A DNA stretch of 54,178 nt from Oscillospiraceae bacterium (GTDB taxonomy: Bacteria > Bacillota > Clostridia > Oscillospirales > Oscillospiraceae): contig SVLT01000016.1 of the NCBI GenBank assembly GCA_015067845.1, forward strand, positions 1-54,178, in the 5' to 3' direction. Shown piece after piece: positions 26,387 to 33,914 of this stretch (its first letter is position 1; the number at the start of each line of letters is the position of its first letter). Both the position numbers and the translations under genes were made by a program. The notes below the pieces were generated by a model. It worked only from the letters and a program-made list of their open reading frames with translations, was not told where the DNA came from and did not search any database.

Positions 26387-26582
26387 ACTGATGGAATTTC
26401 TGCCCTTCCTCATCCCCCTGGTGATCGCGGAATTTGCGCTGTTCGGTTACACGCTGTACCACATTCTCACCCATAAGACCTACAAGCGGGGCAGCCGTAC
26501 CTTGTGGCTCATCATCACCGTCGTGCTGATGAACTTCGTGGGTCCCATTCTCTACTTCCTGCTGGGCAAGGAGGATGCCTGA
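26379..26582 (+). CDS. PLDc_N-type two-span membrane protein
   Basis: 67 residues with two hydrophobic helices separated by a basic loop (LTHKTYKRGSRTLW) and the ending GPILYFLLGKED, the signature of the phospholipase D N-terminal (PLDc_N) family. In Firmicutes such proteins commonly accompany ABC exporters, possibly as an accessory membrane subunit. It starts inside the MerR gene, and its TGA overlaps the ATG of the ATPase gene. Confidence 0.85.
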   Translation: MNELMEFLPFLIPLVIAEFALFGYTLYHILTHKTYKRGSRTLWLIITVVLMNFVGPILYFLLGKEDA

Positions 26583-27475
26583 TGGAGATGCTCCGGATCA
26601 CCGGTCTGCACAAGCGGTTCGGAGACAAGACCGTCCTGGACGGCCTGGACCTGACCGTCCCGGAACACAGTATTTTCGGTTTTGTGGGCAAAAACGGCGC
26701 CGGCAAGACCACCACCATGAAAACGGTGCTGGGCCTTGTGAAAGCCGACGCCGGCCGGATCCTGGTGGACGGAACACCGGTGACCTACGGGACCACCGAA
26801 CCCTCCATCGGCTATCTGCCCGATGTGCCGGCCTTCTATCCGTTCATGACCGCCCGGGAATATCTGCTGTTTTGCGGCGGGATCTCCGGCATGGCCAAAG
26901 CAGAACGGGAAAGCCGCTGTGAAGAACTGCTGGCGCTGGTGGGCCTTTCCGAAGAGGGGCATCGCATCCAGGGGTTCTCCCGGGGCATGAAACAGCGGCT
27001 GGGCATCGCCCAGGCGCTGCTGAACCGGCCCAAACTGCTGATCTGCGACGAGCCCACCTCCGCCCTGGATCCCCTGGGCCGTAAGGAGATCCTGGATCTG
27101 CTTCTGACGGTCCGGGCGGAGACCACCGTGCTGTTTTCCACCCATATTTTGTCGGATGTGGAGCGGGTCTGCACCGACGTTGCCTTCCTGGACAACGGCA
27201 CCGCCCGGATCCAGGGCAGGCTGGCGGACATCAAGGCCCAATACCGACGGGAGGAATACATTGTGGAAACAGAAAAAGCGGAGGATCTGCAGATCCTCCG
27301 CCAAGCCTTCCCTGCCGCCCAGGTGGCCGGTCCCCTGCAACTGACCTTTGTGGACCGGGGCAGCACCCTCTTTGACCTTCTGCGCTTCGCCGCAGACCGC
27401 CGGATCCCTCTGGTCCGCCTGGAGCGGGCCGAGCCGTCCCTGGAAAAGCTGTTCATGGAGGTGACCGGATCGTGA
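26582..27475 (+). CDS. ABC transporter ATP-binding protein
   Basis: 297 residues. Walker A GKNGAGKTT, a Q-loop region, signature FSRGMKQRLGIAQALL, Walker B LLICDEPTSALDP and the H-loop STHILSDVE are all present. The C-terminal extension is typical of bacitracin/drug-type exporters. It overlaps both neighbours by one and four bases. It powers the permease encoded next. Confidence 0.94.
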   Translation: MEMLRITGLHKRFGDKTVLDGLDLTVPEHSIFGFVGKNGAGKTTTMKTVLGLVKADAGRILVDGTPVTYGTTEPSIGYLPDVPAFYPFMTAREYLLFCGGISGMAKAERESRCEELLALVGLSEEGHRIQGFSRGMKQRLGIAQALLNRPKLLICDEPTSALDPLGRKEILDLLLTVRAETTVLFSTHILSDVERVCTDVAFLDNGTARIQGRLADIKAQYRREEYIVETEKAEDLQILRQAFPAAQVAGPLQLTFVDRGSTLFDLLRFAADRRIPLVRLERAEPSLEKLFMEVTGS

Positions 27476-28242
27476 ACTCCTTCCGCGCCTTCCTGAAAAA
27501 GGAATTCCTGGCCCAATGGCGCACCGGAAAACTGATGCTTCTGGCCATTGTGTTCATCCTTTTCGGCATCATGAACCCTGCGGTGGCCAAGCTGACCCCC
27601 TGGCTGCTGGAGATCGTGGCCGATTCCCTGGCGGAAAGCGGCATGATCATCACGGATGTCACCGTCACCGCCATGGACTCCTGGGTCCAGTTTTTCAAGA
27701 ACATCCCCATGGCCCTTATCGTTTTCATTTTGGTCCAGGGCAGCATCTTCACCACCGAATACCAAAGCGGCACCCTGGTCCTCTCCCTGACCAAAGGCAT
27801 GGGGCGGCATTGGGTGGTCCTGGCCAAAGCTTCCGTCCCGGTCCTGCTTTGGACCCTGGGTTTCTGGCTGTGCTTTGCCATCACATACTGCTATAACGCC
27901 TGGTTCTGGGACAACGCCGTTGCCCGGCATCTGCTGTTTTCGGCGCTGTGCTGGTGGGTGTTCGGTCTGTGGGTCATCGCGCTGGCCGTATTTTTCTCCA
28001 CTGTCTCCACCGCCAACACGGGGGTCCTGCTGGGTACCGGCGGTACCGTCCTGGCCGGCACGCTGCTGGGTCTGCTTCCAAAGCTCCGGGCCTATATGCC
28101 CACTCTGCTGACCGAAGGCACTGCCCTGATCTGCAGTCAGGCCGAAACGGCGGACTACGTCACCGCCCTGTGGATCGCCGGCGGCACCGGCATCCTTCTG
28201 TTCATCGCCGCCTTCCCCTTATTCGCCAAAAAACAACTGTAA
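27472..28242 (+). CDS. ABC-2 type permease
   Basis: 256 residues with about six membrane spans (examples LMLLAIVFILFGIM, ALIVFILVQGSIF, LLGTGGTVLAGTLLGLL). It starts at GTG inside the stop of the ATPase gene (GTGA). The ABC-2 fold and pairing indicate export of a lipid-like compound or antimicrobial; the substrate is unknown. Confidence 0.92.
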   Translation: MNSFRAFLKKEFLAQWRTGKLMLLAIVFILFGIMNPAVAKLTPWLLEIVADSLAESGMIITDVTVTAMDSWVQFFKNIPMALIVFILVQGSIFTTEYQSGTLVLSLTKGMGRHWVVLAKASVPVLLWTLGFWLCFAITYCYNAWFWDNAVARHLLFSALCWWVFGLWVIALAVFFSTVSTANTGVLLGTGGTVLAGTLLGLLPKLRAYMPTLLTEGTALICSQAETADYVTALWIAGGTGILLFIAAFPLFAKKQL

Positions 28243-28252
28243 AGCGCAAAAG

Positions 28253-28282
28253 GGCCACGGCAATGAAGCCGTGGCCGTTTTT
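28253..28282 (+). terminator. Terminator of the MerR/ABC operon
   Basis: GGCCACGGC-AATGAA-GCCGTGGCC followed by GTTTTT. Confidence 0.9.
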
Positions 28283-28283
28283 G

Positions 28284-28976
28284 TCAAATAAACAGTTTCC
28301 GCTCGATCATTTCCCGGGCCGCCCGGTCGATGGCCAGGAAGATCAGAAATCCGCCGATGGCCCCCAGCACCGCCAGGGGATAAATGGACCAGCCCACAAA
28401 GGGTCTTTGGAAGGTGATGACCACCAAAAATTCCACCAGCAGCATCAGGGCGCCGAAGGCCATGGCCGCGCCGCCGAAGATATACAGCTGCCCCCGGCGC
28501 ACATAACGCATCAGGGTCACCACCGCCGTCACGATCAGGGTGATGCCCCCCAGCACCGGGAAGGCAAAGCTCAGGAACCACCCGCCCTCCAAAACCAGGT
28601 CGATATACAGCAGATACAGCCCGATGGCCGCAAAACCGCAGGGGACGAAGATCACGGGATTGGGATCGCGGAACCATCCCGGCAGGCAGAGGATCACATA
28701 GCTCACCAGCAGGGCGCCAATGACAAATCCGGACCAGGTGACGGTCTGATTGATCCGCAGATCCACCAGCAGGGTCACCAGCATGGGCAGGATGAACAGG
28801 ATCAGCAGGACCCGCTGGGCCGCCATGGGGCTGACTTCCGTTTTGGGATAGTGGTTGGTGGGATACAGCGGTTCACCGGGGGTCCTGGGGATCTCCGGGT
28901 GATAGGGCACGGTGCCGCAAAGGGGGCATTTTTTCTCCGAATCCGCCAGCTTTACGCCGCATTTGATACAATACAT
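28284..28976 (-). CDS. Zinc-ribbon, six-span membrane protein (DUF6320-like)
   Basis: 230 residues. The N-terminus has a zinc ribbon (CIKCGVKL ... CPLCGTVP); six or more membrane spans follow (LLILFILPMLVTLL, YVILCLPGWF, FLIFLAIDRAA among them). Its ribosome site AGAGGTAA overlaps the stop of the acyltransferase gene, so the two are coupled. I recall such zinc-ribbon membrane proteins beside alcohol acetyltransferases in Clostridia. Function unknown. Confidence 0.8.
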   Translation of the reverse strand: MYCIKCGVKLADSEKKCPLCGTVPYHPEIPRTPGEPLYPTNHYPKTEVSPMAAQRVLLILFILPMLVTLLVDLRINQTVTWSGFVIGALLVSYVILCLPGWFRDPNPVIFVPCGFAAIGLYLLYIDLVLEGGWFLSFAFPVLGGITLIVTAVVTLMRYVRRGQLYIFGGAAMAFGALMLLVEFLVVITFQRPFVGWSIYPLAVLGAIGGFLIFLAIDRAAREMIERKLFI

Positions 28977-28981
28977 GGCTG

Positions 28982-30280
28982 TTACCTCTCATTTTGGTTG
29001 CTTTCCACCGTCACCGGGATCCCCAGGTCACGGAGGACTTCAAAAAAGTGCCGTTCCAGCTCCGCAACGCGGGTGTTGCGGATGAAGTTGATATACAGCG
29101 TATCGCCGTAACTGAGGATGCCGCAGTTATACGGCGCCGCGGCCTGGACACCCAGGACAAAATCCATCCGGCGGATATAGGGCTTCATGACCTCCGGCAG
29201 ACGGATGGCCCCCAGATTCGACATACTCAGACAGGATTGGCTCTCCCCCACCGTGTCAAAGATCGCCTTCATCACCATATTTTTCAGGGGCAGGGGGATC
29301 AGCCGCACCGCCAGGTTCTGTTCGTCCCGGACGTTGGTGGCAATGACGGTGGACATATGCTTGGGGGTGACTTCCAGGCCGATCTTGTGGCGAATAATGG
29401 TGCAGATCTCATCAAAGGTATAATCTCCCAGCCGGGGATCCAGTTCCGGGATGGTGAACATGGCAAAATTCCGCAGCGTCTTGCTGGGGAAAAGTTTGCG
29501 CAGGTCCACGGGGATCAGCAGGCGGATGGGTTTGCGGCGGTGGAAGGGTTCTTTTTCCTTTTGCAGTTCCTGCAGGGCCATCATCATGGCCGCGCCCAAA
29601 AACACCGTCAAGGTCACGCCCCGGTCCCGGGCCCCTTTCAGGGCCGCCTCCACCGGCAAGCGCATACAGACCTGATGCAAAAATCCGCCGGGCTGGGGTT
29701 CGCCCCAAAGCCGCCAGGCCTTCCGTTCCTTCCGTGATGCCGTCACCGGGGCTGCGTATTTCGGGAAACTGTCCTCCAGTTCCTCCGGTTTCGGCAATTC
29801 CCGACGGTCCAGGACCCCCTCCTCCGCCGGCACGGTGATGCCGTATTTCTGTTCCAGGTATTCCGCCGTCAAAGTTTTCAGGAAGATCAGAGCGCCGTTT
29901 CCGTCGGTGAGGGAGTGAAAAAATTCCACGGCGATCCGGCTGCGGTACACCACCACCCGGAACGCGCATCGGCGCATCTCCCGGCGGCTCATCCACACCA
30001 TGGGGTAGCTGTGTTCCTCCCGAATGGCCGGTGCCTGGGGGATCTGCTGAAGATAATACCAAAAAACGCCCCGGCGCAGACGGGCGGCAATGGTGGGAAA
30101 CCGGGGCACGGTGACCTCCAGCGCCCGCTGCAAAACGGCCGCATCCACATCCTCGGTCAGGGTCACGGATTGGCGGTACAGATTGCTCCAATTCCGCCGC
30201 AGCACCGCCGGGTAGATCTTGGCCGCATTGTCCAGCCGCACCCAGCGCAGGCGGCTTTGGTCTTCTTTTTTCGGCGCCAT
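28982..30280 (-). CDS. Alcohol O-acetyltransferase/condensation-fold enzyme
   Basis: 432 residues with the condensation-domain active site HSLTDGNGA (the HHxxxDG-like motif) near residue 130, and the second half containing PVDLRKLFPSKTLRNF and SNLGAIRLP, matching wax-ester/alcohol acetyltransferase folds. It transfers an acyl group from a CoA thioester to an alcohol. Start follows AGGAGG. Promoter at 30314-30342 with repeated TCTACCG motifs nearby. Confidence 0.85.
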   Translation of the reverse strand: MAPKKEDQSRLRWVRLDNAAKIYPAVLRRNWSNLYRQSVTLTEDVDAAVLQRALEVTVPRFPTIAARLRRGVFWYYLQQIPQAPAIREEHSYPMVWMSRREMRRCAFRVVVYRSRIAVEFFHSLTDGNGALIFLKTLTAEYLEQKYGITVPAEEGVLDRRELPKPEELEDSFPKYAAPVTASRKERKAWRLWGEPQPGGFLHQVCMRLPVEAALKGARDRGVTLTVFLGAAMMMALQELQKEKEPFHRRKPIRLLIPVDLRKLFPSKTLRNFAMFTIPELDPRLGDYTFDEICTIIRHKIGLEVTPKHMSTVIATNVRDEQNLAVRLIPLPLKNMVMKAIFDTVGESQSCLSMSNLGAIRLPEVMKPYIRRMDFVLGVQAAAPYNCGILSYGDTLYINFIRNTRVAELERHFFEVLRDLGIPVTVESNQNER

Positions 30281-30313
30281 GGCGCTTCCTCCTGTTCGCT
30301 GTTTTCTGGGGTC

Positions 30314-30342
30314 ATGCTATCACGCGGGGTCGAAAATTGCAA
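30314..30342 (-). promoter_or_regulatory. Promoter of the acyltransferase operon
   Basis: TTGCAA (30342-30337), 17-bp spacer, TAGCAT (30319-30314), 34 bases upstream of the ATG. Hexamers are only moderately close to consensus. Confidence 0.55.
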
Positions 30343-30362
30343 TCTACCGTTGTTTTTTCCGG

Positions 30363-30379
30363 TTCTACCGGCGGTAGAA
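30363..30379. promoter_or_regulatory. Palindromic operator candidate
   Basis: TTCTACCG-G-CGGTAGAA is a perfect 8+1+8 palindrome. A third half-site TCTACCG lies at 30343-30349, just upstream of the -35 and 21 bp (two helical turns) from the palindrome's first half. This suggests cooperative binding by an unidentified regulator. Confidence 0.6.
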
Positions 30380-30381
30380 TA

Positions 30382-30449
30382 GGTCCAAAAGGTACTATAC
30401 CGGGTCCTTTTCGGTACTTTTACGGTCCTTTTCGGGTACTTTTTGGACC
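30382..30449. repeat. GGTCC/GGTAC repeat region with inverted ends
   Basis: GGTCCAAAAGGTAC (30382-30395) is inverted at 30436-30449 with one mismatch. Between them a 21-22 base unit of GGTCC-TTTT-CGGTAC-TTTT type is repeated twice. A hairpin GTTGCATA/TATGCAAC follows at 30455-30474. Confidence 0.65.
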
Positions 30450-30473
30450 CTTTTGTTGCATAAAAATATGCAA

Positions 30474-30511
30474 CCGCTCCACGTCCCCGCCCTGGCGGGA
30501 CCGTGAAGCGG
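30474..30511 (-). terminator. Terminator-like hairpin after dusB
   Basis: On the minus strand a long imperfect stem (CCGCT..CAC..GTCCCGCC with GGCGGGGAC..GTG..AGCGG) lies eight bases past the dusB stop, followed by a T-rich stretch 7 bases on. Confidence 0.5.
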
Positions 30512-30518
30512 CGATGCA

Positions 30519-31484
30519 TTATTTCAGGTCCCGGACCACATCCCGGGCCACCCGGTAGATGTCTTCCATGGTGGTCAGAGAAGAGATCTGATTTTTGTAA
30601 CAGGCGCTGTGGCTGACGCCCCGTAAGTACCAGGCAAAATGCTTCCGTGCTTCCAGGCAGGCGATCTTCTCGCCGTGATCCTGCTCCGCCAGGCGGAACT
30701 GCTCCACCGCCACCGCAATGCGGTCGGCCAGGCAGGGCCGCTCCGGAATGGGCAGGCCGTCGATGGCGGCCCGGGCCTCAGCAAAGACCCAGGGATCACC
30801 GAAGGTGGCCCGGCCGATCATGATGCCGTCGGCCCCGGTGCGCTTCAAACATTTCCGGGCGGTCTCTCCGTCCACGATGTCGCCGTTGGCGATGACAGGA
30901 ATGGAAAGGCTCTGCTTGACCTTGGTGATCATATCCCAATCCGCCACGCCGGAATAGAGCATGGCCCGGGTGCGGCCGTGGACGGTGAGCATGGCGGCGC
31001 CGTTGTCTTCCATCCGCTTGGCAAAGTCCAGCACGTTGATACTGCCCTTGTCCCATCCCAGGCGGCACTTGACGGTGACGGGAACGTCCACCGCCCGGAC
31101 CACGGCGGAGACGATGTCACCGGCCAGTTCCGGTGTCCGCATCAGGCCGCATCCATCGCCGGAATTGGCGATCTTGGGCATGGGGCAGCCCATATTGATG
31201 TCCAGAAAATCACAGCCGGAGATCTCCAGGGCCATCACCGCCGCCTTGGCCATGATGGCCGGGTCGTTGCCGAAGATCTGGGCACCGCAGAGGCTCCCCT
31301 CATTTTTCCGCAGCAGCTTGGCGCTTTTCTGATCCTTATAGACCAGGGCCCGGGAGGAGACCATTTCCGTCACGGTCATATCCGCCCCCAGCCGGGCGCA
31401 GACGGTGCGGAAGGCCCAATCCGTCACTCCGGCCATGGGCCCCAGGATGATGGGGTTGTGCAATTCATATTGACCAAGACGCAT
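30519..31484 (-). CDS. dusB: tRNA-dihydrouridine synthase
   Basis: 321 residues. An FMN TIM barrel with the family blocks LGPMAGVTDWAFR, DINMGCPMPKI, GDGCGLM, VTVKCRLGW, TVHGRTR, ANGDI and IGRATFGDPW. It reduces uridine to dihydrouridine in the tRNA D-loop. Start follows GGAGAG. Monocistronic in the window, between the acyltransferase control region and a MITE-like element. Confidence 0.94.
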   Translation of the reverse strand: MRLGQYELHNPIILGPMAGVTDWAFRTVCARLGADMTVTEMVSSRALVYKDQKSAKLLRKNEGSLCGAQIFGNDPAIMAKAAVMALEISGCDFLDINMGCPMPKIANSGDGCGLMRTPELAGDIVSAVVRAVDVPVTVKCRLGWDKGSINVLDFAKRMEDNGAAMLTVHGRTRAMLYSGVADWDMITKVKQSLSIPVIANGDIVDGETARKCLKRTGADGIMIGRATFGDPWVFAEARAAIDGLPIPERPCLADRIAVAVEQFRLAEQDHGEKIACLEARKHFAWYLRGVSHSACYKNQISSLTTMEDIYRVARDVVRDLK

Positions 31485-31506
31485 GACCTGCTCTCCCTTC
31501 CAGAGG

Positions 31507-31752
31507 TAAATTGTTGTTTAGCTTTGTAGCAATGGCGGCGGCCTATGGCCGCCGAGCGCCGTCCTGCGGCGCACTCTTGGCCCCCGCTTTTAAGAGGGGG
31601 CTGTCACGGAATGGCCGTGAGCCATTCCGTGACTGGGGGAGTTCGGTATATTGTCCGGTTTTTGCTCCCCCCGCCCCAGTGTGCCCACTGGGGCACCCCC
31701 CTCATAAATGCGGGGGGCAAGAGATGTTCCTATACTTGTAAACAACAATTTA
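31507..31752. mobile_element. MITE-like element with 14-bp terminal inverted repeats
   Basis: TAAATTGTTGTTTA (31507-31520) is exactly inverted at 31739-31752, bounding 246 bases. Inside are several strong hairpins: GGCGGCC/GGCCGCC, GCGCCG/CGGCGC, TCACGGAATGG/CCATTCCGTGA and GCCCCAGTG/CACTGGGGC. No transposase is encoded, and no flanking duplication beyond a possible TA is obvious. Non-autonomous element or structured RNA; it fills the gap between dusB and 31801. Confidence 0.65.
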
Positions 31753-31800
31753 TCTGTTAATTCACAACGGATTATAGCACAACCGCGTGGGTTTGGCAAG

Positions 31801-32046
31801 TCAAAGCAGGGCCGTCAGCAGCCAGATCAGGGCCGTGACCGCGCCGCCGCCCAAGGCCCACAAGGGTCCGTAAAACGGTCCCGGTCCCCCACTGCTTGGC
31901 TGTCGGATGGCCTTTTGGGCCTCCTTCAGCAGCATTTCGTCGGTAACGGCGGCTGCGTCCTCCCTGAGAATGAAAATAGCCTGCTCGAAAAGGGCCCGGT
32001 CCGGGGAACGGACCACATAAACCTGCCGGGTAATGCCTTTGACCAT
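31801..32046 (-). CDS. Small conserved membrane protein
   Basis: 81 residues. The start MVKGITRQVYVVRSPD and the block LFEQAIFILRED match a small Clostridia family that I recognise but cannot name. A single membrane helix (GGGAVTALIWLLTALL) ends the protein. Ribosome site AAAGGAGG. Function unknown. Confidence 0.75.
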   Translation of the reverse strand: MVKGITRQVYVVRSPDRALFEQAIFILREDAAAVTDEMLLKEAQKAIRQPSSGGPGPFYGPLWALGGGAVTALIWLLTALL

Positions 32047-32099
32047 GACGATCGCCTCCTTTGGAAACAGTATCCCCAAAAGGAAGGATCTGTATACCC

Positions 32100-32471
32100 T
32101 CAGTAGCCGATCCGGCGGAGGATGGTGTCCATAAGGCGGCTGTTGGCCAGGGAGAAGGCCGCCGAGACCCAGGGCGCTTCGCCCAGGCGGATGCAGTTCG
32201 TTGGGCAGCGGGTATAGACCGCCTCCACCGCCGGGTCCGCCAGCAGGGCCTCGTAGCTTCCGCAGGCTTTTTCAAAGCCGAAAGCATCCCGGAAGGCTTC
32301 GGCCTTTTCCATGCTCCGGCCGGCCACGGCATACAAATGGCAATTCTCTGCCTCCTGCATTCCGGGGATGGTGTGCTTCCGGGCGATATTGGCGGTGCCC
32401 AACACGCCCCAATTGACTTTTCTATTGAGATCCGGATGTTCCTTGGGTGGTACCTCCTTGTTATTCTGCAT
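32100..32471 (-). pseudogene. Gfo/Idh/MocA oxidoreductase, internally deleted
   Basis: 123 residues. The start NWGVLGTANIARKHTIPGM is the Rossmann NAD(P)-binding end of the Gfo/Idh/MocA family, continuing to VEAVYTRCPTNC, where the usual lysine-bearing EKP motif should follow. It instead jumps to a 26-residue ending that resembles the family's C-terminus. Full-length members have about 330 residues. Best read as a gene with an internal deletion that kept the frame; activity is unlikely. It is divergent from the MFS gene. Confidence 0.7.
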
Positions 32472-32503
32472 TCACTATACCATCGCCGGGTCATAAATGC
32501 TAG

Positions 32504-32532
32504 TTGCTTTTTTGCTTTTTTCTTCCTATAAT
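32504..32532 (+). promoter_or_regulatory. Sigma-A promoter of the MFS gene
   Basis: TTGCTT (32504-32509), 17-bp spacer, perfect TATAAT (32527-32532), 28 bases before the ATG. Confidence 0.8.
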
Positions 32533-32560
32533 GGAGCAAAACAGATGTCGCGGAGGCATT

Positions 32561-33733
32561 ATGAAGAAAAATTACAACCTCACCATCGTCGCCTGCTTTA
32601 TCGGCTACATAACCCAGGCCATCGTGAACAATTTTATCCCCCTGCTGTTCGTCACCTGGCAGGGGCGGTACGCCATTCCCCTGGGGCAGATCACCCTGCT
32701 GGTAACCATCAATTTCGGCGTACAGCTATTGACGGATTTTCTGGCCACCTATTTTGTGGACCGGATCGGCTACAAGGTATCCATCGTGGCTGCCCATGTT
32801 TTCAGCGCGGCGGGTTTGCTGCTGCTTCCGGTGCTGCCGGAGGTCATGGATCCCTTTGCCGGCATTTTGACGGCGGTGATCATCTACGCCATCGGCGGCG
32901 GATTGCTGGAAGTGCTGGTCAGTCCCATTATGGAGAGCTGTCCCACGGACAACAAGGAAGCGGCCATGAGTTTGCTCCACTCCTTCTACTGCTGGGGCCA
33001 TGTGGGCGTGGTATTGCTCTCCACGGTGTTTTTCCACTTTTTCGGCATCGACAACTGGCCCATCCTCAGCGTGATTTGGGCCCTGATCCCCATTTGCAAC
33101 GGTATTCTCTTTACCAAAGCGCCCATTGCTCCGCTGATCAGCGAGGGCGAAACGGGCATGACCATGGGACAGTTGTTCAAGAACAAGATCTTCTGGCTGC
33201 TGATGGTGATGATGGTCTGCTCCGGCGCCAGCGAGCAGGCGGTGAGCCAATGGGCCTCCACCTTTGCGGAGCAGGGCCTGGGCATCAGCAAGGCCGCCGG
33301 CGATCTGGCCGGCCCCATGGCCTTCGCCATTTGCATGGGCGGCGCCCGGGCGGTATACGGAAAAATGGGCGAAAAGTGGGACCTGGATCGGTTTATGAAG
33401 GGCAGTTTGGCGCTGTGCGTGGTGTCTTATCTGCTGATCAGCCTGTCTCCCTGGCCGGTTTTGAGTCTGATCGGCTGTGGGCTGTGCGGTATGTCCGTAG
33501 GTATTTTGTGGCCCGGCACCTTCAGCAAGGCGGCGGTGGTCCTGCGCCGGGGCGGAACGGTGATGTTTGCGTTGCTGGCCTTGGCCGGTGACCTGGGCTG
33601 CAGCGGCGGCCCCACCCTGGTGGGCGCGGTGGCCGACGGCCTGGGCGGCGACCTGAAGGCGGGCATTCTGGCGGCCCTGGTATTCCCGGTGGTGCTGTTG
33701 CTGTGCCTGGGCAAAAAGTGGAAGACGCAGTAA
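32561..33733 (+). CDS. MFS transporter
   Basis: 390 residues with twelve predicted membrane spans, the span-2/3 loop motif DRIGYKVS, and MSLLHSFYCWGHVGV resembling FucP/sugar-type MFS members. Start at the ATG at 32561 after GGAGG. Adjacent to a broken sugar-type oxidoreductase and a glycosidase, so a sugar or sugar-derivative substrate is plausible. A strong terminator follows. Confidence 0.9.
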   Translation: MKKNYNLTIVACFIGYITQAIVNNFIPLLFVTWQGRYAIPLGQITLLVTINFGVQLLTDFLATYFVDRIGYKVSIVAAHVFSAAGLLLLPVLPEVMDPFAGILTAVIIYAIGGGLLEVLVSPIMESCPTDNKEAAMSLLHSFYCWGHVGVVLLSTVFFHFFGIDNWPILSVIWALIPICNGILFTKAPIAPLISEGETGMTMGQLFKNKIFWLLMVMMVCSGASEQAVSQWASTFAEQGLGISKAAGDLAGPMAFAICMGGARAVYGKMGEKWDLDRFMKGSLALCVVSYLLISLSPWPVLSLIGCGLCGMSVGILWPGTFSKAAVVLRRGGTVMFALLALAGDLGCSGGPTLVGAVADGLGGDLKAGILAALVFPVVLLLCLGKKWKTQ

Positions 33734-33750
33734 GGAATTGCAGAATTTAT

Positions 33751-33797
33751 ACCCCCGGCTTTGTGGAGTTTGCGCAAGGCCGGGGGGTGTTTTTTTG
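33751..33797 (+). terminator. Terminator of the MFS gene
   Basis: ACCCCCGGC pairs with GCCGGGGGGT and is followed by GTTTTTTT. Confidence 0.88.
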
Positions 33798-33831
33798 GTT
33801 GAGAGGTGTCACAGATGGGGCCTTTTGCCCC

Positions 33832-33860
33832 TTGTCAGCATGGTCGACGGGCCGTATAAT
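33832..33860 (+). promoter_or_regulatory. Sigma-A promoter of the glycosidase gene
   Basis: TTGTCA (33832-33837), 17-bp spacer, perfect TATAAT (33855-33860). Confidence 0.82.
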
Positions 33861-33914
33861 TATTTGTGGGGGCACATGGCCCTATACTGAATGATTACTG
33901 AGGAGATGATTCCA

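Noticed and set aside
31772..32539. 255-codon minus-strand frame over the small membrane protein and oxidoreductase remnant
   Set aside because: Alternative frame; the small protein has AAAGGAGG and the remnant has recognisable Rossmann motifs.
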